In this document: in pieces, positions 52,809 through 63,921 of the stretch | Layout: every line of letters begins with the position of its first letter | How positions within the stretch are numbered: the first letter of the stretch is position 1 | Program-made: the position numbers and the translations under genes | Notes under the pieces: generated by a model | The model's database searches: none | What the model saw: only the letters and a program-made list of their open reading frames with translations | Told to the model about the DNA's origin: nothing | Assembly: GCF_025152745.1 (NCBI RefSeq) | Contig: NZ_CP104040.1 | Location: 2,108,001-2,172,000 of the forward strand | Source: Rhizobium sp. WSM4643 | GTDB taxonomy: Bacteria > Pseudomonadota > Alphaproteobacteria > Rhizobiales > Rhizobiaceae | Reading direction: 5' to 3' | Length of the DNA: 64,000 nt

Positions 52809-54470
52809 ATGATCAACGACCTCTGGTATAAAAACGCTGTCATCTACTGCCTGTCCGTCGAGACCTTCATGGATGCGAACGGTGACGGCGTGGGTGATTT
52901 TCAAGGCCTGATGCGGCGTCTCGACTATCTCTCCGGCCTTGGCGTGACGGCGATCTGGCTCATGCCGTTCCAGGCCTCGCCCGGTCGCGATGATGGTTAC
53001 GACGTCTCCGACTATTACAATGTTGACCCGCGTTATGGCTCGCTCGGCGATTTCGTCGAATTCACCCACGGCGCCAAGCAGCGCGGTATCCGGGTGCTGA
53101 TCGATCTGGTGATCAATCATACGTCCAAGGACCATCCCTGGTTCCAGGACGCCAGGAGCGATCCGCGCTCGCGCTATCGCGACTGGTACGTCTGGTCCGA
53201 GAAAAAGCCGGCGAATGCCGATCAGGGCATGGTTTTCCCCGGCGTCCAGAAGACGACCTGGACCCATGACGACAAAGCCAAGGCCTATTATTTTCACCGC
53301 TTCTACGATCATCAGCCCGATCTCAATACGTCGAACCCCGAGGTGCAGGCGGAAATCCTCAAGATCATGGGCTTCTGGATTCAGCTCGGCGTCTCCGGTT
53401 TCAGGATGGATGCCGCTCCCTTCATCATCGCGACGAAAGGCGCCGACGTTACCAAGCCTGTAGAGCAGTTCGACATGCTGAGGAAATTTCGCGAATTCCT
53501 GCAGTGGCGCCTGGGCGATTCAATCATTCTGGCGGAGGCCAATATCCTGCCGAAGGACAATTTCGAATATTTCGGCGATGACGGTGACCGCATGCAGATG
53601 ATGTTCAATTTCCAGGTCAATCAAGCGCTGTTTTATGCCTTCGCCAGCGCCGATACGCGCCCGCTCAAGAAGGCCCTGGACGCCACAAAGCCGCGCCCAG
53701 CGACCGCGCAATGGGGCCTCTTCCTCCGCAACCATGATGAACTGGATCTCGGCCGGCTGACGGAAAAACAACGTGGCGCGGTATTTGCAGCCTTCGGAGC
53801 TGAAAAGGACATGCAGCTCTACGACAGAGGCATTCGTCGTCGCTTGGCGCCGATGCTCGGTGGCGACCGCCGCAGGATCGAAATGGCCTACAGCCTATTG
53901 TTTTCGCTGCCTGGAACGCCTGTCATCCGCTACGGCGACGAAATCGGCATGGGCGATGACCTTTGTCTGCCGGAGCGTAATTGCGCACGCACCCCGATGC
54001 AGTGGTCGACCGAACCGGAGGGCGGTTTCACCAAAAGTCAAAAGCCGATCTCGCCGGTCATCAAGGACGGCCCCTACGGTTTCCAGCATGTCAATGTTGC
54101 TGCACAGCGGCGCGATCCCAATTCGCTGCTGAATTGGACCGAGCGGATGATCCGGATGCGCAAAGAAGCCCCTGAGATCGGCTGGGGCGATTTTTCGGTG
54201 ATCGACACCGGCAACGATGGCGTGCTGGCGCTTCGTTATGACTGGCGCGGCAATTCGGTGTTGATCCTGCACAACCTGCACCCGCAGCCGACGGAAGTGA
54301 CCTTCGATCCCGACATCGGTGAAGACGGACGACAGTTGATCGATATTGCCGATGGCGCGAGCAGCAAGGCAAACGGGAAAGGATTTCATATCGTCGTGCT
54401 CGATGCCTACGCTTATCGCTGGTATCGCGTCGGCGGTCTCGACTATCTCCTCAGGCGGAGAGAGATTTAG
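52809..54470 (+). CDS. GH13 alpha-amylase-family enzyme, trehalose-synthase-like
   Basis: The 553-residue enzyme has the four GH13 regions: DLVINHTSKD (I), GFRMDAAPF with the nucleophile Asp (II), ILAEANI with the acid/base Glu (III) and LRNHDELD (IV). The opening LWYKNAVIYCLSVETFMDA with GVGDFQGLMRRLDYLSGLG resembles the maltose-trehalose converting TreS group. TreS members interconvert maltose and trehalose in osmoprotection; other related enzymes hydrolyse alpha-glucosides. ATG 52809 is used since the long frame from 52455 runs through the noncoding gap. Single gene. Confidence 0.85.
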   Translation: MINDLWYKNAVIYCLSVETFMDANGDGVGDFQGLMRRLDYLSGLGVTAIWLMPFQASPGRDDGYDVSDYYNVDPRYGSLGDFVEFTHGAKQRGIRVLIDLVINHTSKDHPWFQDARSDPRSRYRDWYVWSEKKPANADQGMVFPGVQKTTWTHDDKAKAYYFHRFYDHQPDLNTSNPEVQAEILKIMGFWIQLGVSGFRMDAAPFIIATKGADVTKPVEQFDMLRKFREFLQWRLGDSIILAEANILPKDNFEYFGDDGDRMQMMFNFQVNQALFYAFASADTRPLKKALDATKPRPATAQWGLFLRNHDELDLGRLTEKQRGAVFAAFGAEKDMQLYDRGIRRRLAPMLGGDRRRIEMAYSLLFSLPGTPVIRYGDEIGMGDDLCLPERNCARTPMQWSTEPEGGFTKSQKPISPVIKDGPYGFQHVNVAAQRRDPNSLLNWTERMIRMRKEAPEIGWGDFSVIDTGNDGVLALRYDWRGNSVLILHNLHPQPTEVTFDPDIGEDGRQLIDIADGASSKANGKGFHIVVLDAYAYRWYRVGGLDYLLRRREI

Positions 54471-54508
54471 CTACGTCACGCCACAACCTCTGCCATGACT
54501 GCTTCCTT

Positions 54509-57500
54509 TCACTGGAACTCAAAAATCTGCCGGAAAACACCGGGCGCGATGATCGACAGCGGGTTGATCTGCAGGTTCGGCTGGTCGAACTTGCCTGTCA
54601 GCTTGAAAGTGATGCCGATGAGGCCGCGGTCGCTGCCATTGCCGAGGATGACGCCGATCAGCGGCAGTTCGGCGAAGAGGCGGTTGAGGCCGTAGGCCGG
54701 CATGAAGGTGCCGGTCATGTCCATATTGCCCTTGCGATCGCGCACGATGCCCTGGAAGGTCGCGCCGATCTGGTCGCCGCGCAGCACGCCGTTTTCGATG
54801 CCGACCATGCCGTTGCGCGAAACGACACGGGCAAAGCCGCGCTGGAAGCGCTGCGACGACGTATCGATATCACGCTTGACGGCCTCGTTGAGGCTGCGCT
54901 GCTCACTGCCAACGGGCGTCGAGACAATCGAGCGCAGCCGTTGTTCGTTGACGATCGCGAAGCGGCGCACGTCGAGGGAGCCGTCCCAGCCGCCCTCCGC
55001 CCCCAGCCGGATCGCCAGATTGAGCAGGCCGCCCTGCATGTGCTGGTAGAGATCTGCGAAACGCGATACCGCGCCGGCATCACCGCTGGTGATGTTGATG
55101 ACGCCGCCGTCCTGCATCTGGCTGACCACCGCCTCGCCGCTATCGGTAACGGCGGAAAAATTGAGCGTCTGCAGCTTGTCGCCGCGCAGTGATATTTGCG
55201 CCTGGAAATTGCCGACCTTCTCGTCGTTGAAGCCGATGACGTTTTTCAGCCTGGCGCGCACCGATACGCCGGTGTCGCCGGCATCCCCATCACCATCGTC
55301 ACCCGAGCCCGATTTCAACCGCTGGATGACCGGCCGCGCATCGGCGCTGTCGCCGGAGACCGAGACGTCGAAATTGCCCTTGCTGCGTTTCACCGACAGG
55401 GCGAAATCGTCGAGCGAGGAGAGCTTGACGCTATCGAAATCGGCCGAGATCAGCCCGCCCTTGCCGATGTTCAACGATCCGCTGGCACCGAAACCGTCGC
55501 CCTTCAGGCGGAAGTTCCTGATCTGGGTATTGTCGGCCGGGCCTGATGTTTCGAACTCGGCCGTGGCGGCGATGCCGCTGCCTTTAGACCAGCCGATCCA
55601 AGGCAATTCGAGCAGCGACTTGGTGAGGTCGAGCTGGACGTCCTGCCGGTCGTCGTCGATCCGCGTCAGCACCATCTTCACGCTGCCGCCGACGATGCCG
55701 GAAAGGCCGGGTATCAGCTTGTTGCGCTGGTCCTCGGAAAGCGTCGCGGTGATCACCCGCTGCCGCGCCGCTGTATCGGATGCCTCGACCGGTTCGGTAA
55801 GATCGATATCGGCCGGGACACCGTCGATCTGGGCCTTGGCGTCGAGCGTGATCCGTTTCGGATTGCCGTTCAGCGTGCCGTCGAGATTGCTGATCATCCG
55901 GCCGGAAAACGGCTTGGCAAGATCGACGTCGGTGAGCTTCATTGCCGCTGTCCATTCGGCAGGCGGCGGGTTTTGCGAGGAGAGCAGGCCGAAATGGGCC
56001 TTCACATTCGCCTCGATCCGGCCCTTGAGATCGTCGGGCGTAAAGCCGGCGCGCTGCAGCACCCGGATCGGCCTGTAGGTCAGAAGTTCGCCGACGGCAT
56101 CCGCCGGGCCGGACACCGCGAGATCGATATCGGCCATCAGCGGCTTATCGTAAGTGGCGGGCAAGATGAACGTCCCCTGCCCGAGACCGACGGACCGGCC
56201 GGACGGGAAATAGGACGTGCCGTTCTTGATCGCGATCGTCGCAACCGGGCCGCTCAGGTCGAAATGCGCTGACGTGTCGCGGATCGGCGGAATATCGCCG
56301 GCGACATTCATCCGCGCCCCCGCAATGTCGAAGCCGATGCGGATCTGGTTGGCATCGAGTTTCAATCCCTTGCCGCCGGCTGCCTCATCCAGCCTGCCGA
56401 AGGGAATGAAGACCGATATGGTGGCGTTGGTGACGGTGCCGCCAAAGAGATTGCCGTGCAGCCAGGTGCGCACCTTGGGCGCCATCCAGAACGGCCAGAG
56501 CTGCTTGATCGCTGTCGTCTGCAACTGCGCCGACTGGCCGGCGAAGCTGATTTCCGGCGATTTGTCGCCGAGTTTGACGTGCAGTGATCCGTAGAGCGCA
56601 CCGAGCGGGCTGGAAGCGGTTATGTTGGGAAACTGGAATTCACGGCCGGCGACCATGTAGCGCCCGGTCGCCTGGACGTCGAAGGAGAGCGGCGGCTCGC
56701 CGGAGCCGCCGGGGGCTGCCGTGCCGCCGCTGACGAGCAGGTCGATGCCGAAGCCCTTTCCTGCCTGCGGGTCGAGCTTGTCGAGATCGATCAGCGCACC
56801 ATTGATGGGAAGCGTGGTCGCGCCGAACCGGGCGTTCGATCGGGCGATCTCGATCGTCTGCTTGGCGAAATCATAGACGAGATTGATTTGCCCGCCCGAC
56901 ACCTCCTGCGGATCGCCGTCGGCATAGATCAGGCCGGGATCGATATCGATTGTCGCCGCAAGCGCCGGCCGAACGCCATCGCGCCCTCTGGTGGCCGACA
57001 CCGTGAGGTCGGCAAAGGCGCTGAGCCCCTGCCGTATTGCGCCCTGATCGTTGCGTTTCAGCCCGAAGGGCGTGAGGTCGGCATGCTTCAGCGTCGCAAC
57101 GACCTTCGACACGTGGCCGTCTTCCTTCTCGGCCAGCACATCGAGCTCCGCCACTTCGCCGTTCAGCGCGACTTCGCCGGTCAATTGCAGCGAGGATGGT
57201 CCGGCATGGGCAAAGACGAGATTGTCGATGACCAGCGACAGCGGACCGTTGGCGGTATCGGCAAGCTTGATGTCGATGCCGGAGATGCGCATCGAATTCG
57301 TCGAGCCGCGCGTCACGATGCTGTCGAACATGTCGAACTGCGAGAAGATCTTCTCCATCGCCGCCGGCACGGCGTCGATGCGCAGATCATCGAGCTTGAC
57401 GGGATTGCCGGAGGGCAAAAGCGCGGTATCGAGCGCGATATCCTCCGCTTCGATGTCCGTCACTGCGATCCGGCCGCGGAAAAGCTGCAGCGGATCGAGC

Positions 57501-57907
57501 CCCAGGCGCACCGAACCCGTCGTCGACAGGTGCTGGCCGCTCTCCTGGTCGATCATGTTGACGTTGCGCGCTTCAAGCGCCAGCCGGAAATCCGAGGTGA
57601 AGCGGATGACGGTGGAGCCGACCTCGGCGCGGTAGCGCGGTCCGGCCACGCCATTCAGCGCCGCCTGCGCCTGCTGCGACAGCGGCTTGTCGAATAGGCC
57701 GCTCTCGACGGTGAAAACGATGGCAGCAAGAATAAGCAGGATCAGTCCCAGAAATCCTGAGCTCAGCTTCACCGTGCGGCGCATCGGCGAACGCGGCGGC
57801 GGGCAATGAACGATGATCGGATCCTCGGCCTGGGCGGACGGCAAGCGGTCCAGCGCAACGATATCCTTCTTGCGAAACGTGACCTTTTCGCCGCGGATGG
57901 CTGACAT
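54509..57907 (-). CDS. AsmA/YhdP-like protein (DUF3971)
   Basis: The 1132-residue protein has an N-terminal cytoplasmic stretch, one transmembrane helix near residues 50-66 (FLGLILLILAAIVFTVE) and about 1060 residues of repeating beta-strand-rich sequence on the periplasmic side. The DUF3971/AsmA_2 features include LWPFWMAPKVRTWLHGNLFGG near residue 470. Proteins of this family bridge inner and outer membranes to move phospholipid. It is a single large gene, convergent with the GH13 gene, and well upstream of bcp on the other strand. Function is inferred from the family. Confidence 0.88.
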   Translation of the reverse strand: MSAIRGEKVTFRKKDIVALDRLPSAQAEDPIIVHCPPPRSPMRRTVKLSSGFLGLILLILAAIVFTVESGLFDKPLSQQAQAALNGVAGPRYRAEVGSTVIRFTSDFRLALEARNVNMIDQESGQHLSTTGSVRLGLDPLQLFRGRIAVTDIEAEDIALDTALLPSGNPVKLDDLRIDAVPAAMEKIFSQFDMFDSIVTRGSTNSMRISGIDIKLADTANGPLSLVIDNLVFAHAGPSSLQLTGEVALNGEVAELDVLAEKEDGHVSKVVATLKHADLTPFGLKRNDQGAIRQGLSAFADLTVSATRGRDGVRPALAATIDIDPGLIYADGDPQEVSGGQINLVYDFAKQTIEIARSNARFGATTLPINGALIDLDKLDPQAGKGFGIDLLVSGGTAAPGGSGEPPLSFDVQATGRYMVAGREFQFPNITASSPLGALYGSLHVKLGDKSPEISFAGQSAQLQTTAIKQLWPFWMAPKVRTWLHGNLFGGTVTNATISVFIPFGRLDEAAGGKGLKLDANQIRIGFDIAGARMNVAGDIPPIRDTSAHFDLSGPVATIAIKNGTSYFPSGRSVGLGQGTFILPATYDKPLMADIDLAVSGPADAVGELLTYRPIRVLQRAGFTPDDLKGRIEANVKAHFGLLSSQNPPPAEWTAAMKLTDVDLAKPFSGRMISNLDGTLNGNPKRITLDAKAQIDGVPADIDLTEPVEASDTAARQRVITATLSEDQRNKLIPGLSGIVGGSVKMVLTRIDDDRQDVQLDLTKSLLELPWIGWSKGSGIAATAEFETSGPADNTQIRNFRLKGDGFGASGSLNIGKGGLISADFDSVKLSSLDDFALSVKRSKGNFDVSVSGDSADARPVIQRLKSGSGDDGDGDAGDTGVSVRARLKNVIGFNDEKVGNFQAQISLRGDKLQTLNFSAVTDSGEAVVSQMQDGGVINITSGDAGAVSRFADLYQHMQGGLLNLAIRLGAEGGWDGSLDVRRFAIVNEQRLRSIVSTPVGSEQRSLNEAVKRDIDTSSQRFQRGFARVVSRNGMVGIENGVLRGDQIGATFQGIVRDRKGNMDMTGTFMPAYGLNRLFAELPLIGVILGNGSDRGLIGITFKLTGKFDQPNLQINPLSIIAPGVFRQIFEFQ

Positions 57908-58031
57908 GCGCCCTCGGGCTCTCCCTTAACTGAAGAATTGAACCCGGCCATGCTGGACGGGTATCCGTCCACTATATAATTCGGGGAGAGTAAGTGTCAT
58001 CCACAAACCCGGCAAAAGAAAGGTTTTCCCA

Positions 58032-58505
58032 ATGGCGGTTCCCAGCATCGGCGTCTCTGCCCCTGATTTCAACCTTCCCCGCGACGGCGGCGGCCGCGTT
58101 TCGCTGGCCGAATTCCACGGCAAACCGCTCGTGCTGTTCTTCTACCCCAAGGACGACACCACGGGCTGCACCGCCGAATCACTGGCTTTCACCGCGTTGG
58201 CAGCCGAGTTCGAAGCGGCGGGTGCCGCCGTCATCGGCATGTCGCCCGATTCGGCCGCCTGCCATGACAAGTTCATCAAGAAGCACCGTCTTTCGGTGGC
58301 GCTCGCCTCGGACGAGGAAAAGACGACGCTGCAGGCCTATGGCGTCTGGAAGGAAAAGAGCATGTACGGCCGCAACTTCATGGGTGTCGAGCGTACCACT
58401 TTCCTGATCCGCCAAGACGGCACGATCGCCACCATCTGGCAGAAGGTGAAGGTGCAGGGCCATGCAGAAACCGTGCTCGAGGCCGTGAGGAACCTGGCGG
58501 CGTGA
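58032..58505 (+). CDS. bcp: Bcp/PrxQ-type peroxiredoxin
   Basis: The 157-residue thiol peroxidase reduces hydroperoxides. The peroxidatic Cys is in YPKDDTTGCTAESLAF, near residue 47. The resolving Cys that usually follows five residues later in Bcp is absent (Ser-Leu there); a further Cys in DSAACHDK may serve, or it may be a 1-Cys type. The stop overlaps the start of the DUF455 gene (GTGA), so the two are coupled. Confidence 0.93.
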   Translation: MAVPSIGVSAPDFNLPRDGGGRVSLAEFHGKPLVLFFYPKDDTTGCTAESLAFTALAAEFEAAGAAVIGMSPDSAACHDKFIKKHRLSVALASDEEKTTLQAYGVWKEKSMYGRNFMGVERTTFLIRQDGTIATIWQKVKVQGHAETVLEAVRNLAA

Positions 58506-59329
58506 CCGGCGATCTCACGATAACCTCGCTGCGCGGCGGCGCCATCGATGCGATCTGTTCGGCCGATCTCGACCGCAAGACGGCACTTGCGCAGGAAAGC
58601 GCCACCCGCTGGTTCGCCCGCCGGGTGTCGCTGCGCTCGCCGCTCGATGCGGCCCTGCCCGACAGGCCCGGCCGTCCCGAGAAACCGGTGCTGACGCCGC
58701 CGACCCAGGTGGAGAAGCGCTCGCTGAATACGCTCAAAGGGCGGATCGCGCTGCTCCACGCCATCGCCCATATCGAGCTCAACGCCGTCGATCTGGCGCT
58801 CGATATCGTCGCGCGATTCGCGACCGAGCAGGTGCCGAATTCCTTTTTCGACGGCTGGATGCAGGTCGCCTTCGAGGAGGCGAAGCATTTCCGCATGGTG
58901 CGTGCCCGGCTCAACGATCTCGGCGCCGATTACGGCGATTTGCCCGCCCATGACGGGCTCTGGCAGGCCGCCCATTCGACCCGCAACGATCTGACGGCAA
59001 GGCTCGCCGTCGTGCCGCTGATCCTGGAGGCCCGCGGCCTCGACGTCACGCCGTCGCTGCAGGCGAAGATGCGCCAGACCGGCGATCTCGAAAGTGCCGA
59101 TGTCCTCGACGTCATCTACAACGACGAGAAAGGCCATGTCGCCGTCGGCGCCAAATGGTTCCGCTTCCTCTGCGCCCGCGAGAAGCGCGACCCTGCAAAA
59201 GCCTTCGAGGAGCTGGTGCGGGCAAATTTCCGCGGACCGCTGAAGCCGCCTTTCAACGACCTTGCCCGCGCCGAGGCTGGGCTGACGCCGTCCTTCTACC
59301 GCTCGCTCGCATCGATCAGCCACGCTTGA
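58502..59329 (+). CDS. DUF455 ferritin-like domain protein
   Basis: The 275-residue product starts at GTG overlapping the bcp stop. A four-helix ferritin-like fold is suggested by the metal-ligand pattern: HAIAHIELNAVDLAL and FEEAKHFRMVRARL, with YNDEKGHVAVGAKW later. DUF455 proteins are uncharacterised; the Glu/His ligands imply a di-iron centre. Coupling to a peroxiredoxin gene fits a role in oxidative or iron stress, but that is inference. Confidence 0.88.
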   Translation: MTGDLTITSLRGGAIDAICSADLDRKTALAQESATRWFARRVSLRSPLDAALPDRPGRPEKPVLTPPTQVEKRSLNTLKGRIALLHAIAHIELNAVDLALDIVARFATEQVPNSFFDGWMQVAFEEAKHFRMVRARLNDLGADYGDLPAHDGLWQAAHSTRNDLTARLAVVPLILEARGLDVTPSLQAKMRQTGDLESADVLDVIYNDEKGHVAVGAKWFRFLCAREKRDPAKAFEELVRANFRGPLKPPFNDLARAEAGLTPSFYRSLASISHA

Positions 59330-59433
59330 AGTCACTGAAATTTATGATGCGCCGGCGACAATGAAAGCATTCATTAACCATAACGGTGTCTAATTTCCGA
59401 AAGAGGCGTAGAGCATCAATCGGGAGAGCCTGC

Positions 59434-60753
59434 GTGAACAGCGGACATCAGCACCGGGTATTCGGCAGACGGGCGCAGGAACATATCCTCATCCTGGCAA
59501 GCGGCGACAAGGTCCGCCATATGACGGTCCGGCCGTGGATGGCTGCGCTCGCCCTCTGCTTCGTCGGCGTCTTCTCGATCGGCTATCTCCTGGCCACGTC
59601 CTATCTCGTGCTGCGCGACGATCTGATCGGCGCCACCATGGCCCGCCAGGCGCGCATGCAGCACGACTATGAAGACCGCATCGCCGCCCTCCGCGCGCAG
59701 GTCGACCGCATCACTTCCCGCCAGCTTCTCGATCAGCAGGTGGTCGAAGACAAAGTCGACAAGCTGATGGAGCAGCAGATGGCGCTCACCTCGCGCCATG
59801 GCAAACTCGACAATCTGCTCGACCGGGCCGAAAGCTCCGGCCTGACGGAAAAAGACGGCGCCCTGCCCGCGCCGACTTCCCCGGTTCAGTCTTATGCGCC
59901 CGATAGCAAGGACAAGCGTGCATCGCTTAGCCGTGGCGGCGTCGAGGCGATCGAGAAACAGCTGGCGAGCGGCGCGCCCGCCGATGCGACACCGGACAAT
60001 TCGACGCTCGCCTATGTGCCGGCCACTGACACGGTCGGCGACCGCGCCGACCGCATCTTCTCCAAGGTGACGCTGTCGCTGAAAGATGTCGAACAGGATC
60101 AGCGCAGCCGGGTCGAACAGCTGACGAGCGATGCCGGCAATGCCGCCAACGCCATCGAGACCGTGCTGACCCGCTTCAAGATTCCGATGCCCGAGAGCGC
60201 TGCCGAGAAAGACGATGACGATGCGGTCGGCGGCCCCTATGTCGAGCCTGAAAGCAACGACGGCTTCAACAATTCGCTGGTTGCGCTCGACGGCGCACTG
60301 ACCCGGCTCGAGGCAGTGCGCAGCACCGCCGAATCCCTGCCCTTCCGCAATCCCGCTATCGGCAAGGACGTGACCAGCCCCTTCGGCAACCGCCGTGATC
60401 CGTTCCTCGGCCGCCTCGCGCTCCATTCCGGCATCGATTTTCGCTTTTCGCCGGGCGAAAGGATCCGCCCGACGGCGCCCGGCAAGGTGATTTCGGCCGG
60501 CTGGACCGGCGGCTACGGCAACATGGTCGAGGTCGATCACGGCAACGGCATCTCGACGCGCTACGGGCATATGTCGGAGGTTCTGGTCAAGGTCGGCGAC
60601 ACAGTCGATCGCAACGACGTCATCGGCCTTGCCGGCAGCACCGGCCGCTCGACGGGCACCCACCTGCACTATGAAGTGCGACAGGACGGCAATGCCGTCG
60701 ATCCAGTATATTTCATGAATGCCGGCCTTAAACTCGCCACCTATATCAAGTAA
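59434..60753 (+). CDS. M23-family metallopeptidase with coiled-coil region
   Basis: The 439-residue envelope protein starts at GTG, preceded by GGGAGAG; a GTG at 59386 and ATG 59524 are alternatives. It has a transmembrane helix near residues 38-60 (WMAALALCFVGVFSIGYLLA), a coiled coil of about 100 residues (RQARMQHDYEDRIAALRAQV), a low-complexity linker and a C-terminal M23 domain. The zinc ligands are in HSGIDF, and THLHYEVRQDG. It is expected to be an endopeptidase, or an EnvC/NlpD-type activator if inactive, but the motifs look intact. Confidence 0.9.
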   Translation: MNSGHQHRVFGRRAQEHILILASGDKVRHMTVRPWMAALALCFVGVFSIGYLLATSYLVLRDDLIGATMARQARMQHDYEDRIAALRAQVDRITSRQLLDQQVVEDKVDKLMEQQMALTSRHGKLDNLLDRAESSGLTEKDGALPAPTSPVQSYAPDSKDKRASLSRGGVEAIEKQLASGAPADATPDNSTLAYVPATDTVGDRADRIFSKVTLSLKDVEQDQRSRVEQLTSDAGNAANAIETVLTRFKIPMPESAAEKDDDDAVGGPYVEPESNDGFNNSLVALDGALTRLEAVRSTAESLPFRNPAIGKDVTSPFGNRRDPFLGRLALHSGIDFRFSPGERIRPTAPGKVISAGWTGGYGNMVEVDHGNGISTRYGHMSEVLVKVGDTVDRNDVIGLAGSTGRSTGTHLHYEVRQDGNAVDPVYFMNAGLKLATYIK

Positions 60754-60892
60754 CTCCTGCCCGGTAACCAACGCTTCACTCTGCAATGAGTGCGGCGTCT
60801 CTAATTCTTGACTTGCCGGCCATTCGGGGCTATGTCGCGCTGCATTGCGGCATGCAATCCCGCCGACTCGTTCAGAGTTCGGCCGAACCTGA

Positions 60893-62458
<1,566 letters not shown>

Positions 62459-62465
62459 ACATCCA

Positions 62466-62891
62466 ATGGGCAGGCCCGGCCTTGATTTTCCGGGCTTCGG
62501 CGTCGGCCTGGTAATTCTGCGCGACGCCAAAATCCTTCTCTACAAGCGCTTGCGCGCACCTGAAGCCGGCTACTGGAATATTGTCGGCGGCAAGGTCGAT
62601 CACATGGAGCCGGCGGAGCGAGCCGCTCGCCGCGAGGCCGAGGAAGAAACCGGCCTCGTGATTGGCCGTATCGAACGGCTCGGCATGACCGAGCAGATCA
62701 TCGACGCCGACCGCCAGCACTGGATCTCTTTGCTCTACGTCACCCGCGACATCGAGGGCGAGCCGCAACTCACCGAACCGGACAAGCTTTCGGATTTCGG
62801 CTGGTTTCCCCTGACCGATTTGCCCGAGCCGCTGTCGGCCTTCACTAAGGCCGCGATAGCAGCCTTGCCGGCTGCAGCACGGGGCGAATAG
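62466..62891 (+). CDS. Nudix hydrolase
   Basis: The 141-residue hydrolase carries a full Nudix box, G(x5)E(x7)REUxEExGU, seen as GGKVDHMEPAERAARREAEE and ETGLVIG (about residues 42-67). Members cleave nucleoside diphosphate linkages; the YWNIVGGKVDHME form is close to MutT-like house-cleaning enzymes, but the substrate is not fixed. It starts seven bases after rhlE and is probably cotranscribed. Its stop is adjacent to the convergent TfoX-like gene. Confidence 0.9.
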   Translation: MGRPGLDFPGFGVGLVILRDAKILLYKRLRAPEAGYWNIVGGKVDHMEPAERAARREAEEETGLVIGRIERLGMTEQIIDADRQHWISLLYVTRDIEGEPQLTEPDKLSDFGWFPLTDLPEPLSAFTKAAIAALPAAARGE

Positions 62892-63209
62892 CTATTCGGC
62901 GCGAAGCGACGCCTCATAGGCAAGCCGCACCCATTTCGCCATCAGATCGGGATCGTCATAGGCCTCGTCGGGGATCGACCAGTAGGGCATTTTTACCGGC
63001 TTGCCCTTCTTGCCCTCATAGGTCCATTGCGTGGCCCCGGCGGCGGCAAATTCAGGCGCGCTCGTCTCGTCGGCCTTCAACAGCATTTCGTCGCGCACTT
63101 CAAGCGCGATGATCCGTCCGAGATGATAGATGCCTTTACCGCCGAACATGCGCTTGATCGTGACTGGCCCGAGCCCCTGAAACATTTCCTCGATCCCGGC
63201 ATTGTCCAT
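62892..63209 (-). CDS. TfoX/Sxy N-terminal domain protein
   Basis: The 105-residue product consists of only the TfoX N-terminal domain (IKRMFGGKGIYHLGRIIALEV, then DEMLLKADETSAPEF and MPYWSIPDEAYDDP). In gammaproteobacteria the full-length protein regulates competence; the single-domain alphaproteobacterial proteins have no established role. It is convergent with the Nudix gene, touching its stop, and close to the flavin reductase gene on the same strand. Confidence 0.88.
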   Translation of the reverse strand: MDNAGIEEMFQGLGPVTIKRMFGGKGIYHLGRIIALEVRDEMLLKADETSAPEFAAAGATQWTYEGKKGKPVKMPYWSIPDEAYDDPDLMAKWVRLAYEASLRAE

Positions 63210-63244
63210 CCTCTATCCCCTTGAAATCTCGATCGCTGCGGAAA

Positions 63245-63739
63245 TCACAACGCGTGATAATCCCGGTTCATATAGATCAGCGCCGGGTGTTTTTCGCTGA
63301 AGCGGACGGCTGCGACCTCACCGAAGACGACATTGTGCGTCGGCATTTCCTTGATGTCGGTCACCCGGCAATCGAAGGCGGCGAGCGCATCGAAGAGAAC
63401 CGGCGCGCCGGTGACGAGTGTGTCGAAACGGGCGCTGGCGAAGCGGTCGTCATTGGTAAGCGCAGTGCGCCCGGAGAAAGCGTCGGCAACGGCCTGGTGA
63501 TGGGCGCCAAGCGTGTTGAGCACGAAGACGCCGCTGCGGAAGAAGATCTCGTTCTTCGGATTGGTGTTGTTGAGGCAGATCAGCACCGAGGCCGGATTGT
63601 CGGAGACCGAGCAGGCGGCGGTAATGGTAACGCCGCGGCGCACGCCTTCCATCGCCGTCGTCACGAGCTGTACATGGCCGGCATAACGGCTCATGGCGTC
63701 GCGATAAAGGCCAGGGTCGATATGCTGCCTGTTCAACAC
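63245..63739 (-). CDS. Flavin reductase domain protein
   Basis: The 164-residue product has a flavin-reductase (RutF/HpaC-like) domain: GVRRGVTITAACSVSDNPASVL near residues 33-54, where FMN/FAD is held, and the conserved VFVLNTLG near residue 74. Such proteins deliver reduced flavin to two-component monooxygenases. No monooxygenase is adjacent, so the partner is unknown. It lies 35 bases upstream of the TfoX-like gene on the same strand. Confidence 0.88.
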   Translation of the reverse strand: MLNRQHIDPGLYRDAMSRYAGHVQLVTTAMEGVRRGVTITAACSVSDNPASVLICLNNTNPKNEIFFRSGVFVLNTLGAHHQAVADAFSGRTALTNDDRFASARFDTLVTGAPVLFDALAAFDCRVTDIKEMPTHNVVFGEVAAVRFSEKHPALIYMNRDYHAL

Positions 63740-63921
63740 CTGCTTCTCCGTGCGCGCGCTATATGCCTGGATTGTCTTGCCATCGCGCCAATATGGCGAG
63801 CATCGGTTACCTTTTCTACAATAGGACCGGTGAAAAGCGCCGTGTTGCGCTTGTTTTTCTTTGACGATCGCGGCCTTGCGGATAAAAGGGCATGGACGAT
63901 GGCTAGGGATGTCCGCCTTTC

